Source: Obesumbacterium proteus
Lineage (GTDB): Bacteria > Pseudomonadota > Gammaproteobacteria > Enterobacterales > Enterobacteriaceae
NCBI RefSeq assembly: GCF_001586165.1
Contig: NZ_CP014608.1
Location: forward strand, 3,658,001 to 3,722,000
DNA: 64,000 nt
Direction: 5' to 3'
Numbering within the stretch: the stretch's first letter is position 1; each line of letters starts with the position of its first letter. The position numbers and the translations under genes were made by a program. This document shows positions 9,034 through 17,988 of this stretch, in pieces. Under the pieces are notes generated by a model, which was given only the letters and a program-made list of their open reading frames with translations, ran no database searches and was not told the origin of the DNA.

Positions 9034-10428
9034 ATGAAAACTAAAACAATAAAGGATTTTTTTAACTACGCGATAGGTGATTTATTTGTCAAAGGATTCC
9101 TTTTCATATCACTGCCGTTACTGTCAAGGGTTATGAATCCTATTGAATATGGAAAACTATCGCTTGTTAATTCAGCAATAATGATTTTGTATGTATTTAT
9201 GAGTTTAAACACGCAAAATGCAATCATGAATAGATTTATGAAAGATGAGGGGGATTTTTCTGGATATCTTGGGAGTGTTATCATTGGATTGTTGCCGTTT
9301 CAGATATTACTAATGTTGTTATCACCACTCTATGTGGGATATTTATCTCCATTACTTGGTATTAATGTTTCTGATTTATATTGGGTATTGTCAATTTGTT
9401 TCCTGCTTTCATATATATATATATATACAAGTTATTTGCAAGGAGCTAGAAAAAGTAGAGAGTTTGTAAAAATAAATGTAATAAGCAAAATTTGTGAGAT
9501 TCTATTTATTTTTACATTTGCATTTTTACTAAAAAATAATCAGTATCTCTCAAAAATATACGCGCAAGCTATAATTAATATAATTCTTTCTGTTTATGTT
9601 GTATGCCAATTTAGAAAAATAGCAGTATTTAGATTCAATAAAGCTTATTTTATATCTGCCGTTCTATTTAGTGCTCCATTGATATTCCATGTTCTCTCTA
9701 ATTCTCTACTTTCACAAGCTGATAGACTCATCATTAATAGCCTTTTAGGAACATTCGAAGCAGGGATTTATTCCTTCGCATATAATTTGGGTATGTGTAT
9801 TATTGTTGTTGTCATGGCTTGGAACTCTTCATGGCAACCAAAATTATATGCTTTAATAAAGAATGGCGAATTTGATAAGATAAAAAAGACAACTGCAGCA
9901 AGTACATTCTTCATTTTTATGTCAAGTTCATTTGCAATGCTTTTTTCAAAAGAGTTGGTAATGCTGTTCGCTGGTAAAGAATATTATTCCGGAATAAAAA
10001 TAATTCCTATCATCATAATAGGGAATGCATTGATTCATAATTATTTAACATACGTCAATTTTGTATTTTATGAAAAAAAATCAATGCTAATATCTATTGG
10101 AACGATTGCTGCACTTGTCGCTAATATAGGGTTAAATTATATCCTTATCCCTGTTATTGGAATTGATGGCGCTGCATGGGCTACAGTGGCCTCATATTTT
10201 TTACTTGCATTATTTCATTACTCAATTGCAAGAGTGTTTTTGGATATAAATGTTATTTCTATAAATTTGCTTTTTAAGTTTACGATAGGGCTAATATCAA
10301 TATATTTTATAAATAGCTATATTGAATTAATGGCTACTTCCATATCAATATTAATTAGATTGTCAATTGTTATTATTATGTCGTATTTTTTTATCAATAG
10401 AAAAATGTATCTTTGGTTTAAAGACTAA
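9034..10428 (+). CDS. wzx: O-antigen flippase Wzx
   Basis: A 464-residue very hydrophobic protein with about 12-14 membrane segments and the N-terminal pattern DFFNYAIGDLFVKGFLFISLPLLSR found in the polysaccharide transporter (PST/MATE-like) family. Wzx moves undecaprenyl-linked O-units across the inner membrane. The ATG directly follows the stop of the preceding glycosyltransferase, so translation was probably coupled to it, which the frameshifts upstream may now disturb. Base composition is strongly AT-rich, as is usual for these genes. Family assignment is firm; substrate is unknown. Confidence 0.88.
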   Translation: MKTKTIKDFFNYAIGDLFVKGFLFISLPLLSRVMNPIEYGKLSLVNSAIMILYVFMSLNTQNAIMNRFMKDEGDFSGYLGSVIIGLLPFQILLMLLSPLYVGYLSPLLGINVSDLYWVLSICFLLSYIYIYTSYLQGARKSREFVKINVISKICEILFIFTFAFLLKNNQYLSKIYAQAIINIILSVYVVCQFRKIAVFRFNKAYFISAVLFSAPLIFHVLSNSLLSQADRLIINSLLGTFEAGIYSFAYNLGMCIIVVVMAWNSSWQPKLYALIKNGEFDKIKKTTAASTFFIFMSSSFAMLFSKELVMLFAGKEYYSGIKIIPIIIIGNALIHNYLTYVNFVFYEKKSMLISIGTIAALVANIGLNYILIPVIGIDGAAWATVASYFLLALFHYSIARVFLDINVISINLLFKFTIGLISIYFINSYIELMATSISILIRLSIVIIMSYFFINRKMYLWFKD

Positions 10429-10430
10429 TT

Positions 10431-11570
10431 ATGAATATATATTATATTTATGTATTATTACTTTCTATGCTTGGCTTAATTGATGTATCCACGAAAAACT
10501 CGAAAAATGCAATTGTATTATTACAAGGGATACTAATTGTTTTTTTTGTTGGATTTAGATATAAAATTGGTATCGATTGGCTGTTTTATTACAATCTCTA
10601 TACAGGCAGTCCAACGTTGCTGGCTATAGAGCCTGGGTTTAATGCTTTAAGTAATATATTTTATTTTCTAGATATTAATTATTGGCTATTTCAAGCGTTT
10701 ATAACAATAGTGGTTTTTTTTGCGTTGCTGAAATTTTTTAGATATTACACTGATAAATATGTTTTCTGTTTAAGTGGATTTTTTATATTATCTTTTGGAT
10801 TTAACGCAGAAGCAATTCGACAAGTTTTAGCTTTAGCAGTTGTATGTCTTGGATATGTTCAATTAATAAATAGAAATTATAAAGCTTTTTATTTATATGT
10901 GCTTTTGGCTGCTTTATTTCATGTTTCAGCACTGATTGTTATAATCGTTCCGTTATATTTAAAAAATAAAAACTGGACGAAGATTACAAGGTTTGCATGT
11001 ATAATTGGCACGCTATCATTGTTGATTGATTTTTACTTTATAGACTACTTGATCGGTTTTTTTTCAATGATTTCTGAGAATCGGTTTGTTGAAAAAATAT
11101 TATGGTATGGGGATAGCAGTAACGCAGGTTCGGTACTTACTTTTAGTTTGATTTTTAAAATATTAGTTATGATATGTTATGAGTTAACCTTGATAAAATC
11201 TAATGGAAAAGAAAATGATAACAAAATAAATGAAAATTTTATTTTATCGCTAGTATATATTTTATTATTTATAGATATTTTCCTCGGCCGATACGGCACA
11301 ATCAGCAGTAGACTAGATGTATACTTCACACCTGCTTTTTTGATTTTAATCATATACATGCTTAATCGAGTAAAGTTTCATGGACGAGTATTTATATATA
11401 TAATTTTTTTAATTTTGTTCTTTGTGATTTTTTATCGTTTTACGGAAAATTCTTATTTCAAAGAACAGTTCGAGCCCTATAGAAATTATATTATATCTTC
11501 AGTAATCTATGATGATAGCTATCATCGTGAGGAATCGGTGAAGCAGTTTTGGGTGGAAAAGGGAAATTAA
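10431..11570 (+). CDS. wzy: O-antigen polymerase Wzy (EpsG type)
   Basis: A 379-residue membrane protein with about ten hydrophobic segments. It shows the EpsG-family pattern: FRYKIGIDWLFYYNLY near residue 45, then EPGFNALSNIFYFL, then a conserved arginine region near FGFNAEAIRQVLALA. In O-antigen clusters a protein of this topology next to wzx is the polymerase that joins O-units in the periplasm. It starts two bases after wzx ends and its stop overlaps the ATG of the next gene (TAATG). The gene is intact. Role inferred from topology and position. Confidence 0.85.
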   Translation: MNIYYIYVLLLSMLGLIDVSTKNSKNAIVLLQGILIVFFVGFRYKIGIDWLFYYNLYTGSPTLLAIEPGFNALSNIFYFLDINYWLFQAFITIVVFFALLKFFRYYTDKYVFCLSGFFILSFGFNAEAIRQVLALAVVCLGYVQLINRNYKAFYLYVLLAALFHVSALIVIIVPLYLKNKNWTKITRFACIIGTLSLLIDFYFIDYLIGFFSMISENRFVEKILWYGDSSNAGSVLTFSLIFKILVMICYELTLIKSNGKENDNKINENFILSLVYILLFIDIFLGRYGTISSRLDVYFTPAFLILIIYMLNRVKFHGRVFIYIIFLILFFVIFYRFTENSYFKEQFEPYRNYIISSVIYDDSYHREESVKQFWVEKGN

Positions 11571-12670
11571 TGAAATTATTGATTAATGCGTCGAATCTTT
11601 ACGTTGGCGGTGGAGTTCAAGTTGCCATATCTGTCATTGAAGAAATGACAAGTCTCAGTATTGACTTCATAGCGGCAGTATCTCCTCCTGTATACACACA
11701 ATTGTCAAGTGACGCAAAATCTCAGTCTTATTTAATTATCGGTTCACCTTCAGGTATATTTAATTTTTCTTCGCGACAGAAATTAAATAAGCTGGTTGCT
11801 AGTAACAAAATAACACATGTTTTCACTGTGTTTGGACCTAGTTATTGGACTCCAAAAAACATCAAGCATCTTGTCGGATTTGCATTACCTTGGTAGATCT
11901 ATGATACAACGGAAGTTTACAAAAAGGTCAGCTTAAAAATAAAAATTAAGATGAAGATGCTAGAATATATTCAGCCTTATTTTTACAAAAAAAATGCTAA
12001 CGCGATCGTTTGCGAAACTGAGGATGCAAAAGAACGAATATCTACTTTGTTAAAAACTAAGAATATTTCATTTTTTACGGTAAAAAATACAGTATCTAGT
12101 ATCTTCTCAAATAAAGGAACATTTGATTATAGTGTTTCTAACAAGATAACCTATCAAAAAAGTGATATTCTGCTACTTACTATATCGCATGATTACCCAC
12201 ATAAAAATCTACAAGTAATATCTGCGCTACTTGATCTATTGCCGAATATTTATAAATTTGTTCTAACTGTGGATTCTTCATTTTTGAACAGAATTCGAGA
12301 AGATATGCGGCATAGAATCATTCCCCTTGGATCTGTCATGAATAATCAATGTCCACCTTTATATGAGCGGTGTGATGCTATGTTTTTACCTACATTTCTG
12401 GAATGTTTCAGCGCCTCATATCCTGAAGCTTTCTATTGTGGTAAGCCTGTGATTACTTCAGATAGAGGTTTTGCGCATACAGTATGTGGTGATGCTGCAG
12501 CGTATTTTGATCCTTTAGATCCAAATTCAATTGCAAGTGCAATTCGCAGGGTTTTTGCTGACGGAAAGTATAAAGATACCTTAGTTAATAATGGGAAAAT
12601 TCGGCTAGACTTGCTACCAAGTTCACGTGATAGAGCCATAGAATACATAGAAATATTGCGTTCATTATGA
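11570..12670 (+). pseudogene. GT4 glycosyltransferase with in-frame amber codon
   Basis: Two open stretches in the same frame, 11570-11896 (MKLLINASNLYVGGGVQVA) and about 11897-12670, are split by a single TAG at 11894-11896, in the context ALPW-stop-IYDTTEVYKK. Together they make a normal-length GT4 protein of about 366 residues, with SHDYPHKNLQVISALLDLL and the E-X7-E motif in LPTFLECFSASYPEAFYCG. A one-base change, for example from TTG, would explain the stop. The true start is the ATG at 11570 that overlaps the wzy stop. Unless an amber suppressor is present only about 108 residues are made. Confidence 0.85.
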
Positions 12671-12811
12671 ATTCAATAGAGCATGTTCTTACTGCTTATT
12701 GTAAGTTGCATATAGCTAAGCATTAATGAACTACGGAATAGAATGTCATCAGTGCGGATGATATATTTCATTGTATTATCGAATATAAAATAGTTTCTAA
12801 TTGAAGGGTTT

Positions 12812-13849
12812 ATGATGTTTAAGAATAAAGTTTTGTTAATCACTGGTGGGACTGGATCGTTCGGTAATGCAGTGTTGCGGCGCTTTCTTGATACGAATAT
12901 TGGAGAAATTCGCATTTTTAGCCGCGATGAAAAAAAACAAGATGATATGCGGAAAAAGTATAATAGTCCAAAGCTAAAGTTTTACATCGGCGATGTTCGT
13001 GATTATTCAAGTATTCTGAATGCTACGCGTGGCGTTGACTATATATATCATGCAGCTGCTTTAAAGCAGGTCCCCTCCTGTGAATTTCATCCAATGGAGG
13101 CGGTTAAAACAAACGTTCTCGGCACTGAAAATGTTCTTGAAGCTGCAATAGCAAATGAAGTGAAGCGCATTGTTTGCTTAAGTACTGATAAGGCTGTTTA
13201 TCCTATTAATGCGATGGGAATTTCAAAAGCAATGATGGAAAAAGTCATCGTGGCTAAGTCAAGAAATGTAGATAAGACAAAAACGGTGATTTGCGCTACT
13301 CGTTATGGAAATGTAATGGCGTCACGAGGCTCTGTGATTCCACTTTTTGTTGATCTTATTAAAGCTGGTCAGCCACTGACAATTACAGATCCTAATATGA
13401 CTCGTTTTATGATGACCCTTGAGGATGCAGTTGATCTAGTACTTTACGCTTTCGAGCATGGTAATAATGGTGATATTTTTGTTCAGAAAGCACCTGCCGC
13501 AACAATTGAAACACTCGGAATCGCATTAAAACAGTTGCTTAGTGTTCCTGAGCATCAGATAAATATTATCGGTACTCGCCATGGTGAGAAACTTTACGAA
13601 GCATTGTTAAGCCGTGAAGAAATGCTTGCAGCAGAAGATATGGGCGATTACTTCCGAGTTCCACCTGATCTGCGAGACCTCAATTATGGAAAATATGTTG
13701 AGCATGGTGATAAGCGTATCGCAGAAGTTGAGGATTATAACTCACATAATACTGAACGTTTGAATGTTGAATCTATGAAAGCTTTGCTCCTAAAACTACC
13801 ATTTATTACTTCACTTGCAGCTGAGAAAGAATACGAACTGGACGCATGA
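12812..13849 (+). CDS. fnlA: UDP-GlcNAc 4,6-dehydratase / 5-epimerase FnlA (WbjB)
   Basis: First enzyme of UDP-N-acetyl-L-fucosamine synthesis: it converts UDP-GlcNAc to a 4-keto-6-deoxy sugar and epimerises C5. 345 residues of the short-chain dehydrogenase/epimerase fold, with GGTGSFGNAVLRRF for NADP binding at the N-terminus, YHAAALKQVPSCE, and the catalytic region CLSTDKAVYPINAMGISKAMME. Two adjacent ATGs (12812 and 12815) follow AAGGG; either may be used. A 140-base gap separates it from the preceding glycosyltransferase, and from here to wbuC the genes are tightly packed. The gene order fnlA-fnlB-fnlC-wbuB-wbuC is the same as in E. coli O-antigen clusters containing L-FucNAc. Confidence 0.93.
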   Translation: MMFKNKVLLITGGTGSFGNAVLRRFLDTNIGEIRIFSRDEKKQDDMRKKYNSPKLKFYIGDVRDYSSILNATRGVDYIYHAAALKQVPSCEFHPMEAVKTNVLGTENVLEAAIANEVKRIVCLSTDKAVYPINAMGISKAMMEKVIVAKSRNVDKTKTVICATRYGNVMASRGSVIPLFVDLIKAGQPLTITDPNMTRFMMTLEDAVDLVLYAFEHGNNGDIFVQKAPAATIETLGIALKQLLSVPEHQINIIGTRHGEKLYEALLSREEMLAAEDMGDYFRVPPDLRDLNYGKYVEHGDKRIAEVEDYNSHNTERLNVESMKALLLKLPFITSLAAEKEYELDA

Positions 13850-13850
13850 T

Positions 13851-14957
13851 ATGAAAATTCTAATTACAGGTGCTAGAGGTTTTATTGGGCGCAACTTGTG
13901 TGTGCGTCTGGAAGAGGCTGGATTTCGAGATCTTATACTGATTGACAAAAGCTCTTCCAATACTGAACTTGAAGCTGGCTTGTATGATGCGGATTTTGTA
14001 TTTCATCTTGCTGGGGTTAACCGTCCTAAAAACATTAATGAATATTCTGAAGGAAATGAAAATTTAACTCAGCGAATTACGAATATTCTATCGAAAAAAT
14101 TAAAAAAAACTCCAATAGTTTTTAGTTCTTCAACTCAAGCTTGTCGTGAAAACTCTTATGGTATTAGCAAGATGTTGGCTGAGAAGCACGTTGAGGAGTA
14201 TGGAAAAAAAACTGGCTCTGATTATTTTATTTATCGTTTCCCTAATGTTTTTGGTAAGTGGTGCCGGCCAAACTACAATTCATTTATAGCTACTTTTTGT
14301 CATAATATCGCTAACGACATAGATATAACGGTTAATGATAGTTCTGCCCCTGTAAATCTTGTATATATTGATGATGTTTGTAATGAGCTGTTAGGATTAT
14401 TGAGTGGGGTGAGGACTTCAGGTCATCAGAAGGTATTACCTGAATACCAAATAACAGTAGGGGAGGTTGCTGAACTTCTTTATAAATTTAAAAATAGTCG
14501 CCAAAACCTTATAACTGAAGATGTCGGTGTTGGATTCACTCGTGCACTTTATTCAACATGGCTTAGTTACCTAAAACCAGAACAATTTTGTTATCCAGTA
14601 CCATCCTATATCGATACTCGTGGCGTTTTCTGCGAAATGTTGAAAACTAAATCAGCTGGTCAATTCTCATTTTTTACTGCTCATCCAGGAATAACTCGTG
14701 GTGGTCATTATCACCATTCTAAGAACGAAAAGTTTCTTGTTATAAAAGGTTGTGCAAAGTTTAAGTTTGAGCACATTGTTACACTTGAGACCTGCGAGAT
14801 TATTGTTTCTTCCGAGAATTTTCAGATTGTAGAGACTGTGCCAGGATGGACTCACGATGTGACGAATATCGGCGAAGATGAATTATTAGTGATGCTTTGG
14901 GCAAATGAAATTTTCGATCGTGAATATCCAGATACTATAGCGAGAACATTAAAATGA
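13851..14957 (+). CDS. fnlB: NAD-dependent epimerase/reductase FnlB (WbjC)
   Basis: Second step of UDP-L-FucNAc synthesis: further C3 epimerisation and C4 reduction of the keto sugar made by FnlA. 368 residues from the ATG at 13851, one base after the fnlA stop: an N-terminal Rossmann domain (ILITGARGFIGRNL) and a C-terminal cupin-like domain from about residue 255 with GHYHHSKNEKFLVIKG. The frame is open further upstream within fnlA, but the ATG at 13851 gives the correct N-terminus. It overlaps fnlC by four bases (ATGA), so translation is coupled. Confidence 0.92.
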   Translation: MKILITGARGFIGRNLCVRLEEAGFRDLILIDKSSSNTELEAGLYDADFVFHLAGVNRPKNINEYSEGNENLTQRITNILSKKLKKTPIVFSSSTQACRENSYGISKMLAEKHVEEYGKKTGSDYFIYRFPNVFGKWCRPNYNSFIATFCHNIANDIDITVNDSSAPVNLVYIDDVCNELLGLLSGVRTSGHQKVLPEYQITVGEVAELLYKFKNSRQNLITEDVGVGFTRALYSTWLSYLKPEQFCYPVPSYIDTRGVFCEMLKTKSAGQFSFFTAHPGITRGGHYHHSKNEKFLVIKGCAKFKFEHIVTLETCEIIVSSENFQIVETVPGWTHDVTNIGEDELLVMLWANEIFDREYPDTIARTLK

Positions 14958-16084
14958 AAAAAATGAAAATAATGTCAATTGTAGGAACTCGTCCAGAGAT
15001 TATTCGCTTGTCTAGGGTTCTCGCTAAATTAGATATGCACTGCGAGCATATTTTAGTTCACACAGGCCAAAACTATGATTATGAACTCAACGAGGTCTTT
15101 TTCAATGATCTTGGCGTTCGTAAACCAGACTATTTCCTTAATGCAGCAGGGAAAAGTGCTGCAGCAACGATAGGTCAGATTATAATTAAGGTTGATGAAG
15201 TACTTGAGTCAGTTCAGCCTGAAGCAATGTTAGTGCTAGGGGATACGAATTCATGTATTTCAGCTCTTCCTGCAAAACGTCGAAAAATTCCTATTTTCCA
15301 TATGGAAGCAGGAAACCGTTGTTTTGATATGAGAGTTCCAGAAGAGATAAACCGCCGTATTGTAGATCATACGTCCGATATTAATTTAACGTACAGCGAT
15401 ATCGCCCGAGAATATTTACTAGCTGAAGGTTTACCTCCTGATCGTGTTATTAAAACCGGTAGCCCAATGTTTGAAGTATTGACTCACTATATGCCTCAAA
15501 TTGACAGTTCCGATGTTCTTAAACGGTTAAATCTTAAACTTGATAGTTTTTTTGTTGTTAGTGCTCACAGAGAAGAAAATGTTGACTCCCCAAAACAACT
15601 TGGAAAATTAGCTGAAGTACTAAATGCAGTTGCAGATAAATATAATTTGCCAGTGATTGTATCAACTCACCCTAGAACACGTAACCGTATTGATGCTCAA
15701 GGTATTTTATTCCATCCTAACATTCAGTTGCTGAAACCACTTGGTTTTCATGATTATAACCATATGCAAAAATATGCACGTGCCGTGCTTTCAGACAGCG
15801 GAACTATAACCGAGGAATCTTCAATTATGAATTTTCCTGCTTTGAATATCAGAGAAGCTCATGAGCGACCTGAGGGTTTTGAAGAAGGCTCGGTAATGAT
15901 GGTTGGTCTAGACGTTGAGCGTGTACTTCAGGGGCTTACTATTCTGGAAACTCAACCACGCGGCCAAGAACGTTTATTACGTCAGGTTAATGATTACAGT
16001 ATGCCGAATGTGTCAGATAAATTGGTTAGGATCATTCACTCATATACCGACTATGTAAAACGGGTGGTTTGGAAACAATACTAA
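14954..16084 (+). CDS. fnlC: UDP-N-acetyl sugar 2-epimerase FnlC (WbjD)
   Basis: Last step to UDP-L-FucNAc: C2 epimerisation. 376 residues of the UDP-GlcNAc 2-epimerase fold, with GTRPEIIRLSRVLAKL at the N-terminus, LVLGDTNSCISAL, HMEAGNRCFDMRVPEEINRR, VSAHREENVD and the C-terminal SDSGTITEESSIMNFPALNIREAHERPEG loop (motifs at intervals; family-typical). Starts inside the fnlB stop and ends one base before wbuB begins. Intact. Confidence 0.93.
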   Translation: MKKMKIMSIVGTRPEIIRLSRVLAKLDMHCEHILVHTGQNYDYELNEVFFNDLGVRKPDYFLNAAGKSAAATIGQIIIKVDEVLESVQPEAMLVLGDTNSCISALPAKRRKIPIFHMEAGNRCFDMRVPEEINRRIVDHTSDINLTYSDIAREYLLAEGLPPDRVIKTGSPMFEVLTHYMPQIDSSDVLKRLNLKLDSFFVVSAHREENVDSPKQLGKLAEVLNAVADKYNLPVIVSTHPRTRNRIDAQGILFHPNIQLLKPLGFHDYNHMQKYARAVLSDSGTITEESSIMNFPALNIREAHERPEGFEEGSVMMVGLDVERVLQGLTILETQPRGQERLLRQVNDYSMPNVSDKLVRIIHSYTDYVKRVVWKQY

Positions 16085-17288
16085 ATGAAACTTGCCTTGA
16101 TCATTGATGATTATTTACCCAGCAGTACACGGGTGGGTGCAAAGATGTTTCATGAGTTGGCTCTTGAACTTCGCGATTATGGCCATGAAATTACAGTTAT
16201 TACTCCAGATTTCAAGCAAAAAGAAAGACTAGTAACTACAGAGCTTGATGGCATAAAAATATGGAGGTTTAGGAGCGGACCTATAAAAAATGTTGGTAGA
16301 ATTCGTCGTGCTTTAAATGAAACTCTTTTGTCATATAATTCATGGAAAGCAATTAAAGGTTACACTGAACCTACTTCATTTGATGGGGTAGTTTATTATT
16401 CTCCATCTATTTTTGGGGGGGGGGGGGGTTGTTAAAAGGATAAAGCAGCGTTGTAGTTGTTCCGCATATTTGGTTCTACGTGATCTATTTCCTCAATGGG
16501 TAATTGATGCCGGGATGTTGAGTGAACGCAGTATTATAGCTAGTTATTTTAGATATTTTGAAGCTTACTCTTATAAGCAGGCTAAAAAAATTGGCCTGAT
16601 GTCAGAGAAAAACTTGGAAATATTCAAGCAGCGTCATTTGCAGTATCCATGCGAGGTTTTGCGAAATTGGGCAAGCACTCAAACTGTTGTTGGCAATCAC
16701 GAAAATTATGTTTCAATTCGTGAAAGGTTAAACCTTAAAAATAAAGTGATTTATTTCTATGGTGGCAATATTGGTCATGCACAGGATATGGCTAATTTGA
16801 TGCGACTTGCCAAGCGAATGCAGTGTTATCCAGATGCCCACTTTCTCTTTATTGGTCAAGGAGACGAGGTTGAACTCATCAATACACTTGCGGTTCAGTG
16901 GAAGTTAACCAATTATTCATATCTACCGTCAGTTGGGCAATCTGAATTTAAGCTTATACTTACTGATGTTGATGTTGGTCTGTTTTCTTTATCTGCGCGA
17001 CATACCGCACATAATTTTCCAGGCAAACTGTTAGGGTATATGGTTGAAGCATTACCTATTTTAGGAAGTGTTAATTATGGTAATGATTTGCAATGCATAG
17101 TAAATGGTAATAATGCTGGCTATATCCACGTAAATGGCGAAGACGACAATCTTTTTTCTTCGGCTGAGATGCTCTATGCTAATGAGATGTTACGCCGTGA
17201 GATAGGATCTAATGCTAAAAAATTACTTGTTGAGCAATTTTCAGTAAGCTCCGCCGCTTGTCAGATAACGAAGGTGTTGGAGGAGTAA
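16085..17288 (+). pseudogene. wbuB: WbuB-type L-FucNAc transferase, out of frame at a G14 tract
   Basis: GT4 glycosyltransferase expected to add L-FucNAc to the lipid-linked O-unit. The first part (16085 onward, MKLALIIDDYLPSSTRVGAKM) runs into 14 consecutive G at 16415-16428 and stops three codons later at 16433-16435. The rest, from VVKRIKQRCSCSAYLVLRDLFP to the end, is open in the next frame, with FYGGNIGHAQDMANLMRLAK and FPGKLLGYM typical of WbuB. With 10, 13 or 16 G the two parts join. Ten G would give IF-GGG-VVKR, the same length as my recollection of E. coli WbuB (IF-WGP-LVKK). I read it as an OFF-phase contingency gene or a frameshift mutant; it could be a homopolymer sequencing error. 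Confidence 0.85.
16415..16428 (+). repeat. Mononucleotide G14 tract inside wbuB
   Basis: Fourteen G in a row within a coding region that is otherwise AT-rich. Tracts of this size slip at high frequency during replication and are the classic basis of phase variation in other genera. At 14 the gene is out of frame; loss of one G or gain of two would restore it. Confidence 0.9.
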
Positions 17289-17693
17289 ATGCGAATAGTT
17301 GATGATTGTCTAATAGAGAAAATTTATCAGCAAGCCTCAGTGTCAGAGAGAAAACGGTCACATTTGTTGTTGCATGACTCTCACCAAGATAAGGTGCAAA
17401 GGATGCTTATTGCCTTAGTTAAAGGGAGCTATGTTGAACCGCATTTTCATGAATTGCCTCACCAGTGGGAAATGTTTCAAGTTGTAGAGGGATGTATTAA
17501 GGTTACTATTTATAATGATTCAGGTGATCAGATAAAAGAATTTTTAGTTGGGCCGGAAAGTAAAATTTTGGTTGTAGAATTCTTCCCTGGTGAAATTCAT
17601 AGCGTTGAATGTATTTCTGATAAGGCTCTGATGCTAGAAATAAAAGAAGGACCATTTGATTTAGCATTCGCAAAATCCTTCCCTAAATGGTAA
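17289..17693 (+). CDS. wbuC: WbuC-family cupin metalloprotein
   Basis: A 134-residue single-domain cupin. The metal-binding motif is visible as EPHFHELPHQWEMFQVVEG and a second histidine follows in FFPGEIHSVE. WbuC proteins occur next to wbuB in FucNAc O-antigen clusters; the reaction is not established, so I give none. The ATG follows the wbuB stop directly. It is intact, and it is the last complete O-antigen gene before the gal gene fragment. Confidence 0.88.
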   Translation: MRIVDDCLIEKIYQQASVSERKRSHLLLHDSHQDKVQRMLIALVKGSYVEPHFHELPHQWEMFQVVEGCIKVTIYNDSGDQIKEFLVGPESKILVVEFFPGEIHSVECISDKALMLEIKEGPFDLAFAKSFPKW

Positions 17694-17788
17694 TTATGAG
17701 CCTAAAATATTTCTCTTTGCCTGCCACATATAATTTAGTCGGGATTCTAGGACTGTAATTTTTTGAGTTATTTTAGTTAGGAGCTTAT

Positions 17789-17988
17789 GTGATTTCTGTC
17801 ATACAAAACCTAAAAGCCGTCATCCCCGTCGCTGGCCTTGGCATGAAAATGTTGCCTGCGACCAAAGCTATTCCAAAAGAACTTTTACCAATTGTTGATA
17901 TTCCGCTTATTCAGAAGATCGTTAATGAGTGCGTCGCTGCGGGTATCAAAGAAATTATTTTGGTCACTAACTCATCTAAAAATGCTAT
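17789..17988 (+). pseudogene. GalF/GalU-type UTP-glucose-1-phosphate uridylyltransferase, 3' part removed by IS5
   Basis: About 66 codons of a gene normally near 297 codons long. KAVIPVAGLGMKMLPATKAI and the following PKELLPIVDIPLIQ are the nucleotide-binding N-terminus shared by GalU and GalF; GLGM favours GalF, which is often next to O-antigen clusters. Start taken as GTG at 17789 with TTAGGAG just upstream. After SSKNAME the frame enters IS5 and ends. Inactive fragment; it shows the cluster once ended in a gal gene in the same direction. Confidence 0.85.
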
